Shown: positions 44,258 to 55,200 of the stretch, piece after piece
Position numbering within the stretch: position 1 is the stretch's first letter
Layout: the number at the start of each line of letters is the position of its first letter
Source: Rugalucina vietnamica
Lineage: Eukaryota; Mollusca; Bivalvia; Lucinida; Lucinidae
Direction: 5' to 3'
NCBI GenBank assembly: GCA_964017185.1
Contig: OZ024877.1
Location: forward strand, 5,310,006-5,374,005
DNA: 64,000 bases
Program-made: the position numbers and the translations under genes
Notes under the pieces: model-generated
Seen by the model: only the letters and a program-made list of their open reading frames with translations
Told to the model about the DNA's origin: nothing
Database searches by the model: none

Positions 44258-44880
44258 CACACGCACGCACGCACGCACACTTTTTAGTTCAGTTTAACGC
44301 CCCTGTCAAGATTATTTCACTCATCGAGACGATGCAAATCAGTAGGTAGGTGAAAGCGGGAGAACCCCGAGGAAAACCACCTGGCACGCCCGAAAGCAGA
44401 TCTTGGCTTATACCACTTGTGACCCAATCGAGCATGTGACCCAATCGAGCATGTAAATTACTATAGCTATTTTGGGATCGGGTAGGCCATTGCAAACCCA
44501 TCCCTTACATGGTTCGGTGAGAATAAACTGATAATATCATACAATATCTTGACACTTTTAAGTTTACAGTAATCGGGTACCAATCGAGCAGGTGAGATGC
44601 ACAACACCTGAGCGCGAAACAGCGTTTCCTAAAAGCAGCGCTGGAAAAAGCAAACAACGAAATTTCTGTATAAATAGGGGCTTTCAGAGTTCTTCCTATA
44701 GAGTTGGTTGTTTTGAAAAGAGGAGGAAATTGAAGTACCCCGTGCATGGCGATCACATTCAAATGAATTAATTATTTTCCTTTAACCTCCTAAGAGGAAC
44801 GCATTGGTAGTGGCCTTCAAATGAAGCTCCGTAATCAGTGGTTGTCAGAGTGATACAGCAAATTACGTGTTGTATAGTGT
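44256..44880. other. M3 interior, no gene recognised
   Basis: Unique sequence carrying a short direct repeat (GTGACCCAATCGAGCATGT twice at about 44420-44455). No exon or transposase. Confidence 0.45.
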
Positions 44881-45659
44881 AATCTTCTGATCCTCGGACT
44901 ATCGGGCCCTCGGACCATCGGGCCCTCGGACTATCGGGCCCTCGAACCATCGGGCCCTCGGACTATGGGGCCCTCGGACTATCGGGCCCTCGGACTAACG
45001 GACCCTCGGACTACAGGGCCCTCGGAATACCGGGCCTACACGAATCCAAACAACTTCAAATTGAAATTCTAGCAAATCAGTGGACTTTAAAGTATTAGCA
45101 TTATCTCATTTTGGCATTTAGTATACAATTTTGTTTTACCTTGGTACAATATTAACAAGAAATAAGCTATTTTGATTTTTTTCCGCGAAAATAGTTACTT
45201 CCCTGTCTTACATTTTAACAAAGGACAAAGATTTTCTGGCCTAAAAATCTTACTTGTAAAGCATTTTTGCGGCACGTTTTATGACTTTTGGAATGCAAAA
45301 GGGCGGCATAATCATATTTTTCCGTTTTCCAGAAAAGTGAGATTTTGAAAAAGGCAGTTTCTGAAAGATGGTCTATGGACAGAAGGCTTTTATCACGTCG
45401 ATCTCTCCACATTAATGTAAAAATAATTTTAATACATTGTTTATAATTCAAATTTGATAAATAATTATTATTTGTAGAAGATATTAATGTTGTAAGATTA
45501 ATGTTATGAAAAACAAACGTATCTAATAATAATTCAATTCAAAACCTCGTATAAACTTACATGTACGCCAGCTTCAGAGTAAACCGTGATATTCGCTATA
45601 AAATTGTCACCTGCAACCATCCAAATTATATTTAGACGATCAAGTGAAAAAAAAAGCAC

Positions 45660-45850
45660 AGCGGCCTTGCCAGACCAGGTCAAACACAAGCCAGGCTGTA
45701 CAACCACAGAAAACAGAAGCTTGAAATTTTGGATTCAATAAGAAGCATTGTACTATCTATGGAGCGAAAACAGAGGCGCACATAAGCACTGCAAAGCTGA
45801 TTTGTGTCTTTGTTTTCGCATATGCAGATTGTTGGTTTTCTAGAGCTGCG
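45660..45850 (+). mobile_element. Degenerate family A MITE
   Basis: CCAGACCAGGTCAAACACAA, GCCAGGCTGTACAACCACAG, AGCGAAAACAGAGGCGC, GCAAAGCTGATTTGTGTCTT, CAGATTGTTGGTTTTC. The central palindrome is partly deleted and both GAGCC tips are lost. Confidence 0.75.
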
Positions 45851-46039
45851 GTCAAACCATTTTAGACGATTTAGTGAAAACCTTTTACTGGACACAGACG
45901 CGTTTTGAAATGAATAAAAAAATGTCGGTTCATTATGTCTGTGATGATGTTTTGATGTACGTTATATAGATGTTGACATTTAATACATTAGCCAAACCCG
46001 AACAAGCTTCATCAGCTTCATATTAAAAATATATATGTA

Positions 46040-46100
46040 TTCGAAATTTCAAGCTTCTAGCTATTTTTTGTGGTTGTACATACAGCCTGGTTTGACCTGG
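46040..46100 (-). repeat. Family A MITE fragment
   Basis: CGAAATTTCAAGCTTCTAGC then GTACATACAGCCTGGTTTGA. Arm fragment only. Confidence 0.6.
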
Positions 46101-46139
46101 AACCTAAAGTGTATGAACATGATGAAGCATGAATTCAAA

Positions 46140-46520
46140 TCATGATAGTTGCTAAGATATTTTAACCTCTAGCCCCACCTGGTATAGACCCAGGTTCCGA
46201 TGCCATGAAATTAAACTCAGCCCTACAATGTACCAACGTCCCAACTATGGATGCTGTCTAATAATCGGTTGTCAATACATAGACTTCAGAGAAAATGTCA
46301 ATTTTGATGGTGTTCTAAATTTTACCTTTCGCCCCACCCCCAGCAATGACTCGGGGCTTCGATGTAATGAAATGAAAGCCGCGAGACATTCAGGACATCT
46401 ACCGTCTAGCCCCACCCCGAGACAAGGACTCTGGGTCCCGATAAAATAAAATGAAAGCCAACACTACATAAAGCCTACTATGGTCTAAGTATGAATGTTT
46501 TTCAAGTTATGGACTTCTAA
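46140..46520 (+). repeat. Diverged relative of the helentron 180-bp core
   Basis: Three degenerate units marked by TAGCCCCACCTGG...CAGGTTCCGATG, GCCCCACCCCCAGCAATGAC and TAGCCCCACCCCGAGACAAG, each followed by an ATGAAATKAAAGCC-like stretch. Compare CTAGCCCCACCCCCGGGCAT in the fresh cores. An old helentron remnant. Confidence 0.55.
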
Positions 46521-47065
46521 AAGGACTTTAATGCAAGTGTGACGAGCAAGGGAACTTGACGGAAACGCGCAAGGGAGCCGCGGCTTACAATAGCTCTTTG
46601 CACATTGCAGAGTCAAGCTAAAAATGACACTGATGTTTAATAACCCAAAACGTCAACGCTTTCTCTGTTGTTTGGTCTCCGTCAGACTTGATTAAATCTG
46701 TTGATAATTTTGTCGTCATGTGACATATATATTTGTCACGTCATGTGACATACATGTATCTGAGAAAATGCCATCATATATTCACATATTTTAATACAGC
46801 TGTATGCACATAACAAACTAATATAGCTCAGTGCTGACGTTTGATGGGGAAGGCCACAAAACCATAAACAGGTCATATACAGTGACAAGTTGCGCTCTAA
46901 CCTGGACCTGCCCGGAAGTCTATATTAAATATGAAATTGGCTAATGGCTTATAAAACCATAAACCTATCTTTTAACTTAAATTTAACATGAATAAATAAA
47001 TGGGTCGAGGCCTACAATGTGTGTTTCACCCAAGTATGTACACCATTTATTAAAATATTTCTCAG
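46521..47065. other. No gene recognised
   Basis: No repeat or exon. Contains an imperfect CATGTGACATATAT/GTCATGTGACATACATG direct repeat (about 46718-46760). Confidence 0.4.
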
Positions 47066-47069
47066 TTAA

Positions 47070-47755
47070 ACAGCAGTCACACAGTAGCGTATAATCCAAA
47101 CGCGCACCGGGCGTATGAAAAATCTCAACACGCTGAAGATTTTGGACGTATAAAAATAATTTGTTCAAGTCCTTTAACTCGCTTTTGCAGTCACACATTA
47201 GCGCGTGACTGAGGCGTGTGCCGGACGTATAAAAAATCTCAAAGTTTTGGAGTACGTTTGTCGTATGTCCCAGACACGCTAGGCACGCGCTACAGACGCG
47301 CTGTATACGTTTCATGCGCGCTCCAAGCACGCTTGGCACACGTTACAGGCGCGTTCCACACTCGCCCAAACCAGCATCTGGTTAAAATCGAAACGCGCAC
47401 GTAGCGTATACGACGTGCTTGAAACGTGTGCTCGGCGTGTGCTGGGCGTGTTCGAAACGTATTCACCGCGCCTGTAACGCGCGTGGAACGTACTTGTAGC
47501 GTGTAGGTCACACGCCCGACACACGCCCAACTTCTAGAAACTTTTTAAGCATGTTTAAAATTTTATTTTGCCCAAACGCGCACGAAACGCGCGCCGACTT
47601 TTAGCGACGCGCGCCGGACGTACACCAAGCGTACCCAGCGCGCGCTTAACGCGCCTTAAACGTGTCTCCGACGTGCGTCTGGCGTATGTGGAAATTTGTA
47701 TTTTTTCAACACGCCCGGCGCGCGTTTCACTTATACGCTAATGTGTGACTGCTGT
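47070..47755. mobile_element. TTAA-flanked foldback made of CG-rich ~10-bp repeats
   Basis: TTAA at 47066-47069 and 47756-47759. Inverted ends ACAGCAGTCACACAGTAGCG and CTAATGTGTGACTGCTGT continue into AACGCGCACCGGGCGT / ACGCCCGGCGCGCGTT. The interior is largely degenerate units of 10-11 bp centred on ACGCG/GCGCG (e.g. CACGCTAGGCACGCGCTACA, GACGCGCTGTATACGTTTCA), reversing strand polarity across the element. CpG density is far above the surroundings. No transposase. Confidence 0.78.
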
Positions 47756-47869
47756 TTAAGAATATTGCGCAAACTGCTTAAAAGATCAACGCCGGCTCGA
47801 CGTGGATGGGGGTTGGGGAGAGATATAGGCACAGTAGGACAACCTTTAGGCTAAAAACAAAATTATTTA

Positions 47870-48095
47870 AGTTTCACGCGGCTTCTACATGTTCATTTTC
47901 CTTGCGGTCTGCAGATTATGTTTGGAAGACGCAAGGCACTCCTGAGATGACCGCAAGACTTTATGCGTTTCGCACGATTTAGGGCGGAATAGCTGTCAAT
48001 CACTTCTTGCGTTTGTCTCACGAAGACCTGTGTTAGTCGCACGAACATCTTGCGACTGTCGTACGGCGACCGCACGAGTGCTACAAGACAAAAAC
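47870..48095. repeat. CG-containing inverted-motif region
   Basis: CTTGCGGTC, GACGCAAGG, GACCGCAAGA, CTTGCGTTTG, CTTGCGACTG, CGGCGACCGCACG recur in both orientations. Possibly a worn or truncated element of the same style as 47070-47755; ends not identified. Confidence 0.4.
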
Positions 48096-48343
48096 TTAAT
48101 AAAACAAAATTGTACACCAGTCATGCAGCTGTTTGATTCCTAAATTTGTACTTAGACAAATTCACTATTACCACATCCAGGCACTGTAAAAAATTATAAG
48201 AGATGATCAAACATGCAAGCACAGTATGTTTGCCGCATAAAGTTAATCGATAAGAAAAAATGTATTTAGCTTTTTGTCTTCTCTGGCGTTGGTGCTCATG
48301 TCTACATTAACATGTAGATGAATAGCTAAGATAGCGTCAAATG

Positions 48344-48367
48344 TTTTTTTTTTTTTTTTTTTTTTTT
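48344..48367. repeat. T24 tract
   Basis: Homopolymer run upstream of the HSF-like gene. Confidence 0.9.
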
Positions 48368-48699
48368 CTCAATCAGCTTTCTCCTGGGTATTTCAGTTTT
48401 TGTTTACGACACACATCACCTGCAAAATCGTAAGGCTGACATGAAACAGGCTGACCAATAACTAGTTTAGTTCTTCCTGTCTACATACATTCCGTAAGTA
48501 TTGGGCGCTTTTCGTCGGTGCATGCGGTGTTCCTCAATCATATGTAATTACAGTTTGCGCATCGCGCTTTCGTAAAACGGCGTCCATGATACAAATTTTG
48601 ATCCATACAGCCAAATTCATTTGTTGATTAAACAGCATAGACGGTGTAAGAGTCTGTGCTCTCTTCATGATTACAGTAAAACTTCTCAATTAGAGCAGG

Positions 48700-48847
48700 T
48701 TAATTGGTACGTCAAATATGACGTACGCACGTGTTTCACGTTAGTGACGTCACGGTGACGTATTCAGACGCCATAACGAAGGTTATCTTGAGCAGCAAAA
48801 GAACGTTTTCTGGCGATTTTGTCGAATTTTCTCGATAGCAACTCACC
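48700..48847 (+). promoter_or_regulatory. Promoter/5' leader of the HSF-like gene, with CRE-type sites
   Basis: TGACGTCA (48745-48752), a perfect CRE/ATF palindrome, is followed by GGTGACGT and preceded by ATGACGTACG and GGTACGTCAA, so four TGACG/CGTCA half-sites lie within 50 bp. No inverted nGAAn heat-shock element was seen here. The start site is not determined. Confidence 0.5.
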
Positions 48848-49273
48848 ATGGAACGTGCCGAAAGTCTAATGAGTTCGCCACCACGTGTCATTCAGGGTAT
48901 AACACTAAAATTCCCCTCGAAGCTCTGGAGAATCATAAACAGGTGCGATACCGGAGCGATTTCGTGGAACAGTAGTGGATCCGCAGTTGTCATCAGGAGG
49001 GAGCCATTTGAAGATGAATTTCTAAGCGTGAATGGTTATTTCAAGACCACTAACTTCGCAAGTTTTGTGCGGCAGCTGAACATTTATGGTTTTCGTAAAC
49101 TGGTGACAAGGCAGATGTGGTACGAAAGAGACAGTATTTTTGAATATTATCATCCTTGCTTCCAAAGATGTCATCCAGAGCTCCTGCCACATGTTGTCCG
49201 CAAAGCCAAGAAGGGATCTGCAACAGGCTCTGTCGAGAATCAAGAGATGGTCGTCTCAAATAAGTTAAATAAG
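48848..49273 (+). CDS. HSF-like exon 1 (DNA-binding domain)
   Basis: 142 codons from MERAESLMSS to NKLNK. The donor is AAG/GTACAG at 49274; reading through gives VQ and a stop, so splicing here is required for a longer protein. ATG context CACCATGG is near-optimal Kozak. Confidence 0.9.
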
Positions 49274-52200
49274 GTACAGTAGGCCTACTGTAGGCTATTC
49301 AGAAGGTTGCAAATCTTGCACAGAACTTAGCAGGAAATATGATGTGAGCGAAGACAGAACCCTTTGTGCACGAGCTATAACTTAAGTACCAGTAGGGGAG
49401 ACCGGGGTTGAATGAGCCACTTTTTCATTTTTGCCAAATCGTGATGCAATCAAGGTGTACATAGAACTTTGCGATATACTCATAAAAAGAACAATTTGTC
49501 GGCTAAAATTTAGGCTAGCGTATTTAACTTTAAATGGTAGGTATTTATGGTACTTGGCCCAGTTTTCATGAGGGTTCCAGTTTTCGTGGTATACATGTAT
49601 TTCAGTGGAAACTGTATTTTCTCACAAGATGTCACGTTTACTGGCGTCTAACATCCACATTGTGCAAGAAAAATAACAAAGATTGTTTTTATGAGGGCTG
49701 TTCAATATTTTTCATTGATTTTAATCTGAATATGGGACTTGTGCTTTATTCAAAATGGGTAGATGTCTTTAAAATGTATTCAGTATCACACCTGACAGTG
49801 AAATATTTTAAAAATTACTTATTTCAATTCACAAGGTGTAATAAAATTATGAAACATTAAAATATGTCAAGAATGTTTTGAAGCACTGAAATTGACAGTC
49901 TGTTTTTGAATGACCCACAAATTCTGGTGCCTTACTTTTGATGACGTCAAAGATCAAAGGTCATACAAAATGGCGTCTGTGTAAGCAATTAATAGAATTA
50001 CAATGAAAATGTAAACTGGACATCAAATACCAAGGATTATTATGCATCATTCCATATTTGTTCAAGATCTAACCTGTTTCTATCACGCTGGAGTTGCCTT
50101 TGAATTATTAGTACCACGAAAACTGGACCAACCATCATAATACAGGATATCGCTTTCAAGTGACGTGGTCAGCGTGGTTCATTTAACCCCATCCCAGGGT
50201 TAGTTGAATCCTGACCCTCTTGGGGTTGAATGAACCAGTGATAGGTTGACCAGCAAAACTTGACTGGGATACCATTATGAGAAAAAGTAGCCAAATGTTT
50301 TCTGTACGACAATGATTGAGATTAAAATCAGATACTTAAATTTCCTATGCATTTTGGGAGAACAATAACCCTGTAACAGACTGGGTTGTGTTATATGCGG
50401 GGTTAAATGAACCACTAAAATAATCTTCGTTTGAAAATTTTATTTTCAAAGGGAACCGACTGCTTTTCTAGTGGTGACAGAACACATTTTAAATTGCTTA
50501 TTTTTAGAAGCATATTTATGTATGCGTGCTTTGTTAACTATAGTGGACTATAGTGGTTAATCTGGGTGGTTCATACAACCCCGACCCATCAGACCCCTGA
50601 ATGTGATATAAAGTTAATGTTTATTCCGACAGCATCACGGCTACCAAACAGTTGAATGCGTAACCGCGGTTAAGAAAAGAAATCCGATTCACGTCCTTCC
50701 GGTTTTGCGTGTGAGGTGCAGTAGAAGGTAAACAAACTTTCGCAGCTCGCGTTTCCAAGTAATTTATTTTCACCTGGAGAAAGTTATTAAAATTTTCTCA
50801 ATGCAATTTTGTTGGTTATAAATTGATCTTATCGTATCTCAAAGGATTTCCAGATTTGTCTCCTTATAATCGTGATTTTTATTCCCTCCTCCGAAATGCA
50901 TGTTGAGATTGCATTGTACATGAAGAACATGTGAGTCAGTCATAGGGATATTTTAGATCCCCGCTAATTGTGTCATTATAAACGGACGGCAAGGCAGCGA
51001 ACAGATGATTTTAACATTGTATAAGTTCTGTGAACACTTTCCTTGCCACTGACCGCTGCATTCTATGTATATGTGCTAATAGCTGTGTCAAAATTTCGGT
51101 CACGCATTTAATCATTAGAATGATAGCAAAATAATCGACATAAAAAGCACCTGTATTTTAGTTTCTCTCTCGAGTTATAGATCTACGTTTAACAATTTAA
51201 ATATCACAGTGTCTCGTCATCTTTGTATGGTTTTTACCTCTACAAATCAAGTTTTATTGTAGGGTTTTTGACTTACAGTGGTGTGCAAGAAAAAACAAAC
51301 AAACGAGAGTCTGCATATACAAAAGCCTTAAATATACCTTGGTTTTCCTTTTGCTCATGGTTTTAGTGAGTGATAATGTTAAAAATAATTAACCCAGTTA
51401 ATACATATAGACAACCCCTCTCAAGGAAAATGAAAAAAAAAATCCAAAATTGCTTTCTTTGTGATGTTTGCAGTGAGAATACTTGGTATATATCAAAATA
51501 CAAACATTTTTGCAACAAACATGCAATAGAAAACACTGTAATTCACATCTATGGTATTCCTGTTTATGATAAAACTTAGACTTTAAAACATTGTGAATAC
51601 TGTAATTTGCTTTTTTTTTCGTTTGCTTTCATCTAAAACGCTGTACAGAGAATGTTAAATATCATAAAACAGGCAGAGGTTTTCAAACCATATCTTAAAA
51701 TAAATCCTTCTTATTTTAATGATTAAATTCTTAACCATTTTTTTTTCTTCCTTTCGAAAAATAAATGTTGAACCCTAAGAAAAGTGAATACTGTGGCAGA
51801 CATCAGTTGTAATTTATTTAATATATAACTACAAATTAGTCGCGGAACAATCACAAAAACATGATATTTAACAGCAAATTGTCCAATTTAGTTTTATTTT
51901 GCCGTTCTTGACCGTGTTGAAACACGTTTCGAAGGAGGGAACAAATAACCCCCAAAATATCAAGTAATGTTGCAAACTGTTTTGGTGCTGTCTAACAATG
52001 ATAAATAAGTGACAAAATAGCATTCTTAGATTTTTGATACCGTTCTGTACCACAAAATAATTATCGATCGATCCGAGTAGTGTATGTTTTGTTTACATTT
52101 TGTTGCACCTCACACGCAAAACCGGAGGACGTGAATCGGATGTCTATTCTTAACCGGCGGTTACACATTTAACTGTTTGGTAGCCGTGAGCATGAAATAT

Positions 52201-55200
52201 TGTTGTGAAAACTCAATTTGTGTCAAGACAAAAATATTTCTTCGGGACACTGTTGAAGAGATGGACACTTTGAAACAAGATTCCATTCCAAAAAATTAAG
52301 AACTTGTTTCATGATGAAAAATTACTTGGGGTACTTGAAAACAGTTTTTCTGTAATATATAAATTCAACACATCTATTGGTACGACTTGTGACAATACTT
52401 CTGACACGTAGATATGCAAAATGCGCATTTAATATTGCAGGCGACAGTTGAATTATCGTGTTACAAAGTTATCGCAACTGGTTCGTTCAAATCGTGGTTC
52501 ATTCAGCCCCGGTCTCCCCTATACGTTCCTAATCAGTGTTTTTCTCGGTCGAAAAAGGTGCTCAATGAGTATCTAGGGTAAGGTGGAGCAAGGCTCCCAG
52601 GTGGGGTCATACGCCCACCCTCTTCAAATAAATGAACATGATATTTAGACAGCAAAGCATTCTGAGAGTTACTTATCGCAGTAGGCTTTAGAAATACTTT
52701 AACATGCCCGGAAACAAACAGTAGACCGTTTTGATTCGCTTATTCGTTTTATGTAGGGCCTGCACTGAGTAGTGCCGATGTCGCTCCCACCACTGAACGA
52801 TTCAATGCATTAGGCCTACAGCAATAAAGATATTTATGTTTTGCTATAGAATGGGGCTTGTTGCGGCTTGCACCATAGCCTGTGTGGGGAAAGACGCCAT
52901 TGTTTTTCGTGAAAAATTGCCCCGCTGTCAATGGGTGCCAGTGTGAATGCATCAGAAATTAAAGTTCGTTAAATTGGAAAAAGGCAGAAAAGGGCGTCTT
53001 GCCCTACCCGAATGGGCGCCCACTTACTGTCTGTACACTATATATCTTTTCAGAAACTGCATTTTTCAAAATCTCACTTTTCTGAAACACCATAAGAAAA
53101 ATATGACCGTGTCATCTTTTTGCAACCCAAAAGTCGTTAAAAGTGCCGCAAAAATTTGAAATTCAGTTCACTAATAAAATAATTATGCCCCAGAATTATT
53201 TTGGATAGGCCTGCATGTGCAAGGGAGGTAATCCAAACACAATAAAATTGAAAATCAAGTAAATATGTGGAATAATTTTAAGAGTTTGGCGCTCAGCTAT
53301 GCACACAATGCAATTTTGTTTTGATTTGGTGCATTTTAAATGAAAAATAACCAATTTAGATTTAAGGGTGGTCGGGTGGGAGTATGGACCACCCGCCCAT
53401 TGGGGCCTAGGAGAAATAGATGGGCTGCTTGTGCTTCATGGCAAAGCTTCTAATCTAGTGACCGACCATCTGATTACTGGTTAACCGCTCAAGGCTGAGC
53501 CTGCCCAGGAAAAGTGGTTTAGTTAAACCATCCATACATTTTAGCCTTATTGGCTTAGGTGGTTATATTTTATGAAGCACATTTTGAGTGTCATGACTCC
53601 TAATGTTGGGTAAAAGTCCCACAAAATAGAGTCAACGTCCCGACATAACCATTGCTGTTGACTGGGGTGTAAAGCATCAATTCAAAAACCAATTTAGATT
53701 TTTTTCCGGGAAAATAGTTACTTCCCTTGCTGACATTTTTACAATGGAAATGCTCTATTCAAAATTATTTTCTGGTATAAAATTTTTATTTGTTAACTGA
53801 TTTTCAAAATGCTTGAGGCACTTTATAAAACTTTTGGAATGCAAAATGTTGACATGGTAATATTTTTCTTGAGGTCTTTCAGAAAAGTATGATATTAAAA
53901 AATGCAGTTTCTGGAAGATTGTGTCTAGACAGTAGTTGAAAAAAATAGATCTCTTTATTGCTGTAATGCATTGAATCTAATGGTATATTATTTTTTCCAA
54001 GGGTGGGAGAGCGACACGGACACTACAAAACAAAATAAATCAGTCACAAACTTTTGTTTTCAAGAGCCAAGTACCTTAAGGGTGCGTCTTTTATTTATGG
54101 TAAGCCAAAATGGCCACAAATTTCTAATACACTGTGGCTTCCGTTTAAGGTGACTATTTCATTATTTGTAAATTGAACGGACGTTTCTTCCAAAATATCT
54201 GACATTATCTTCGTTTTACTTATGCTATTTTCAAGATAGTTTAGTAAATTCTGAAAATGATTTTCATCGTCACTCATCAATACAGTGTCATCAGCATAGA
54301 AGATTGCGAAAAGTTTAGTATAAATTCAATACCGCTAGTGTGTTTTTTTTTCTTTCTCATAGAGAAAATTCAAACTGGACCCCGGTGATTGTTTTTGAAA
54401 GTCTCAACTTATAAATTGAATCTCAGGTCGAACTCGCGATCTTTGGTTTCCATGGCTTTGTGTTCTTAAACCAGAATGAGATTTAAATTTCTCCAGTATA
54501 ACTATGTTTGAGCCCCTGTCTAACAAACTGAATATATGGTATCTTCCACAGGTTATATTTCTACAGGATCCTAGAAGAACCACATTTCCAAGTCCGGAGG
54601 AAGAAAGAGTCACCTCATATGGTATGTAGTAGCAAGGACACTATATGAGCCGCACTAAGTGCAAAACCAACAATGTGGTTTTTGAACAGGTCCAACACAA
54701 TGTGGTTTTTGAATAGGTCCAACACAAACCAGGCTGCACAGCCACAGAAGACAGCTAGAAGCTTGAAATTTTGGATTAAGAAGAAGAGGGATTGTGCTAG
54801 ATCCGAGTAGCGAAAACAAAGGCGCTGATCAGCTTCGCGGTTACCATGAAGCTGATCTGCGTCTTTGTTGTCGCCTATGCAATTTGTTGGTTTCTCATGA
54901 GGCGGCTCATATAATAGGGTCTTCGGTAGCGCTATAATAATAGTTTAGATTCAACCCAACTGAGCAAAAATCAAGCTGCTGATCAGACTGTGCTGAAGAA
55001 AAAAAATGATCTATTTTGTTAAGTCCCGGTACTACAATAAGCATGGTATTGGTTTCATGGATTGCAAACAAGACGGTTTTAGATTTTTGTTGTTCATCTG
55101 AGCTGTTAAGACTCCCAAGGTGAGCTTATACTATATGCATCCTCTGGCGCCCGTCCATTCATCTGTGGGCGTCCATCATTTTCAAAGATCCTTTCTGAAA

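Noticed and set aside
47216-47530. Overlapping ORFs in the CG-rich foldback
   Set aside because: The 10-bp repeat keeps frames open by composition; no domain and no codon bias.
54002-54070. Extra HSF-like exon (69 nt, phase 0) between exons 1 and 2
   Set aside because: In frame and open, but the donor (CAA/GTACCT) is weak, and the better donor at 54100 brings a stop. No conserved residues.
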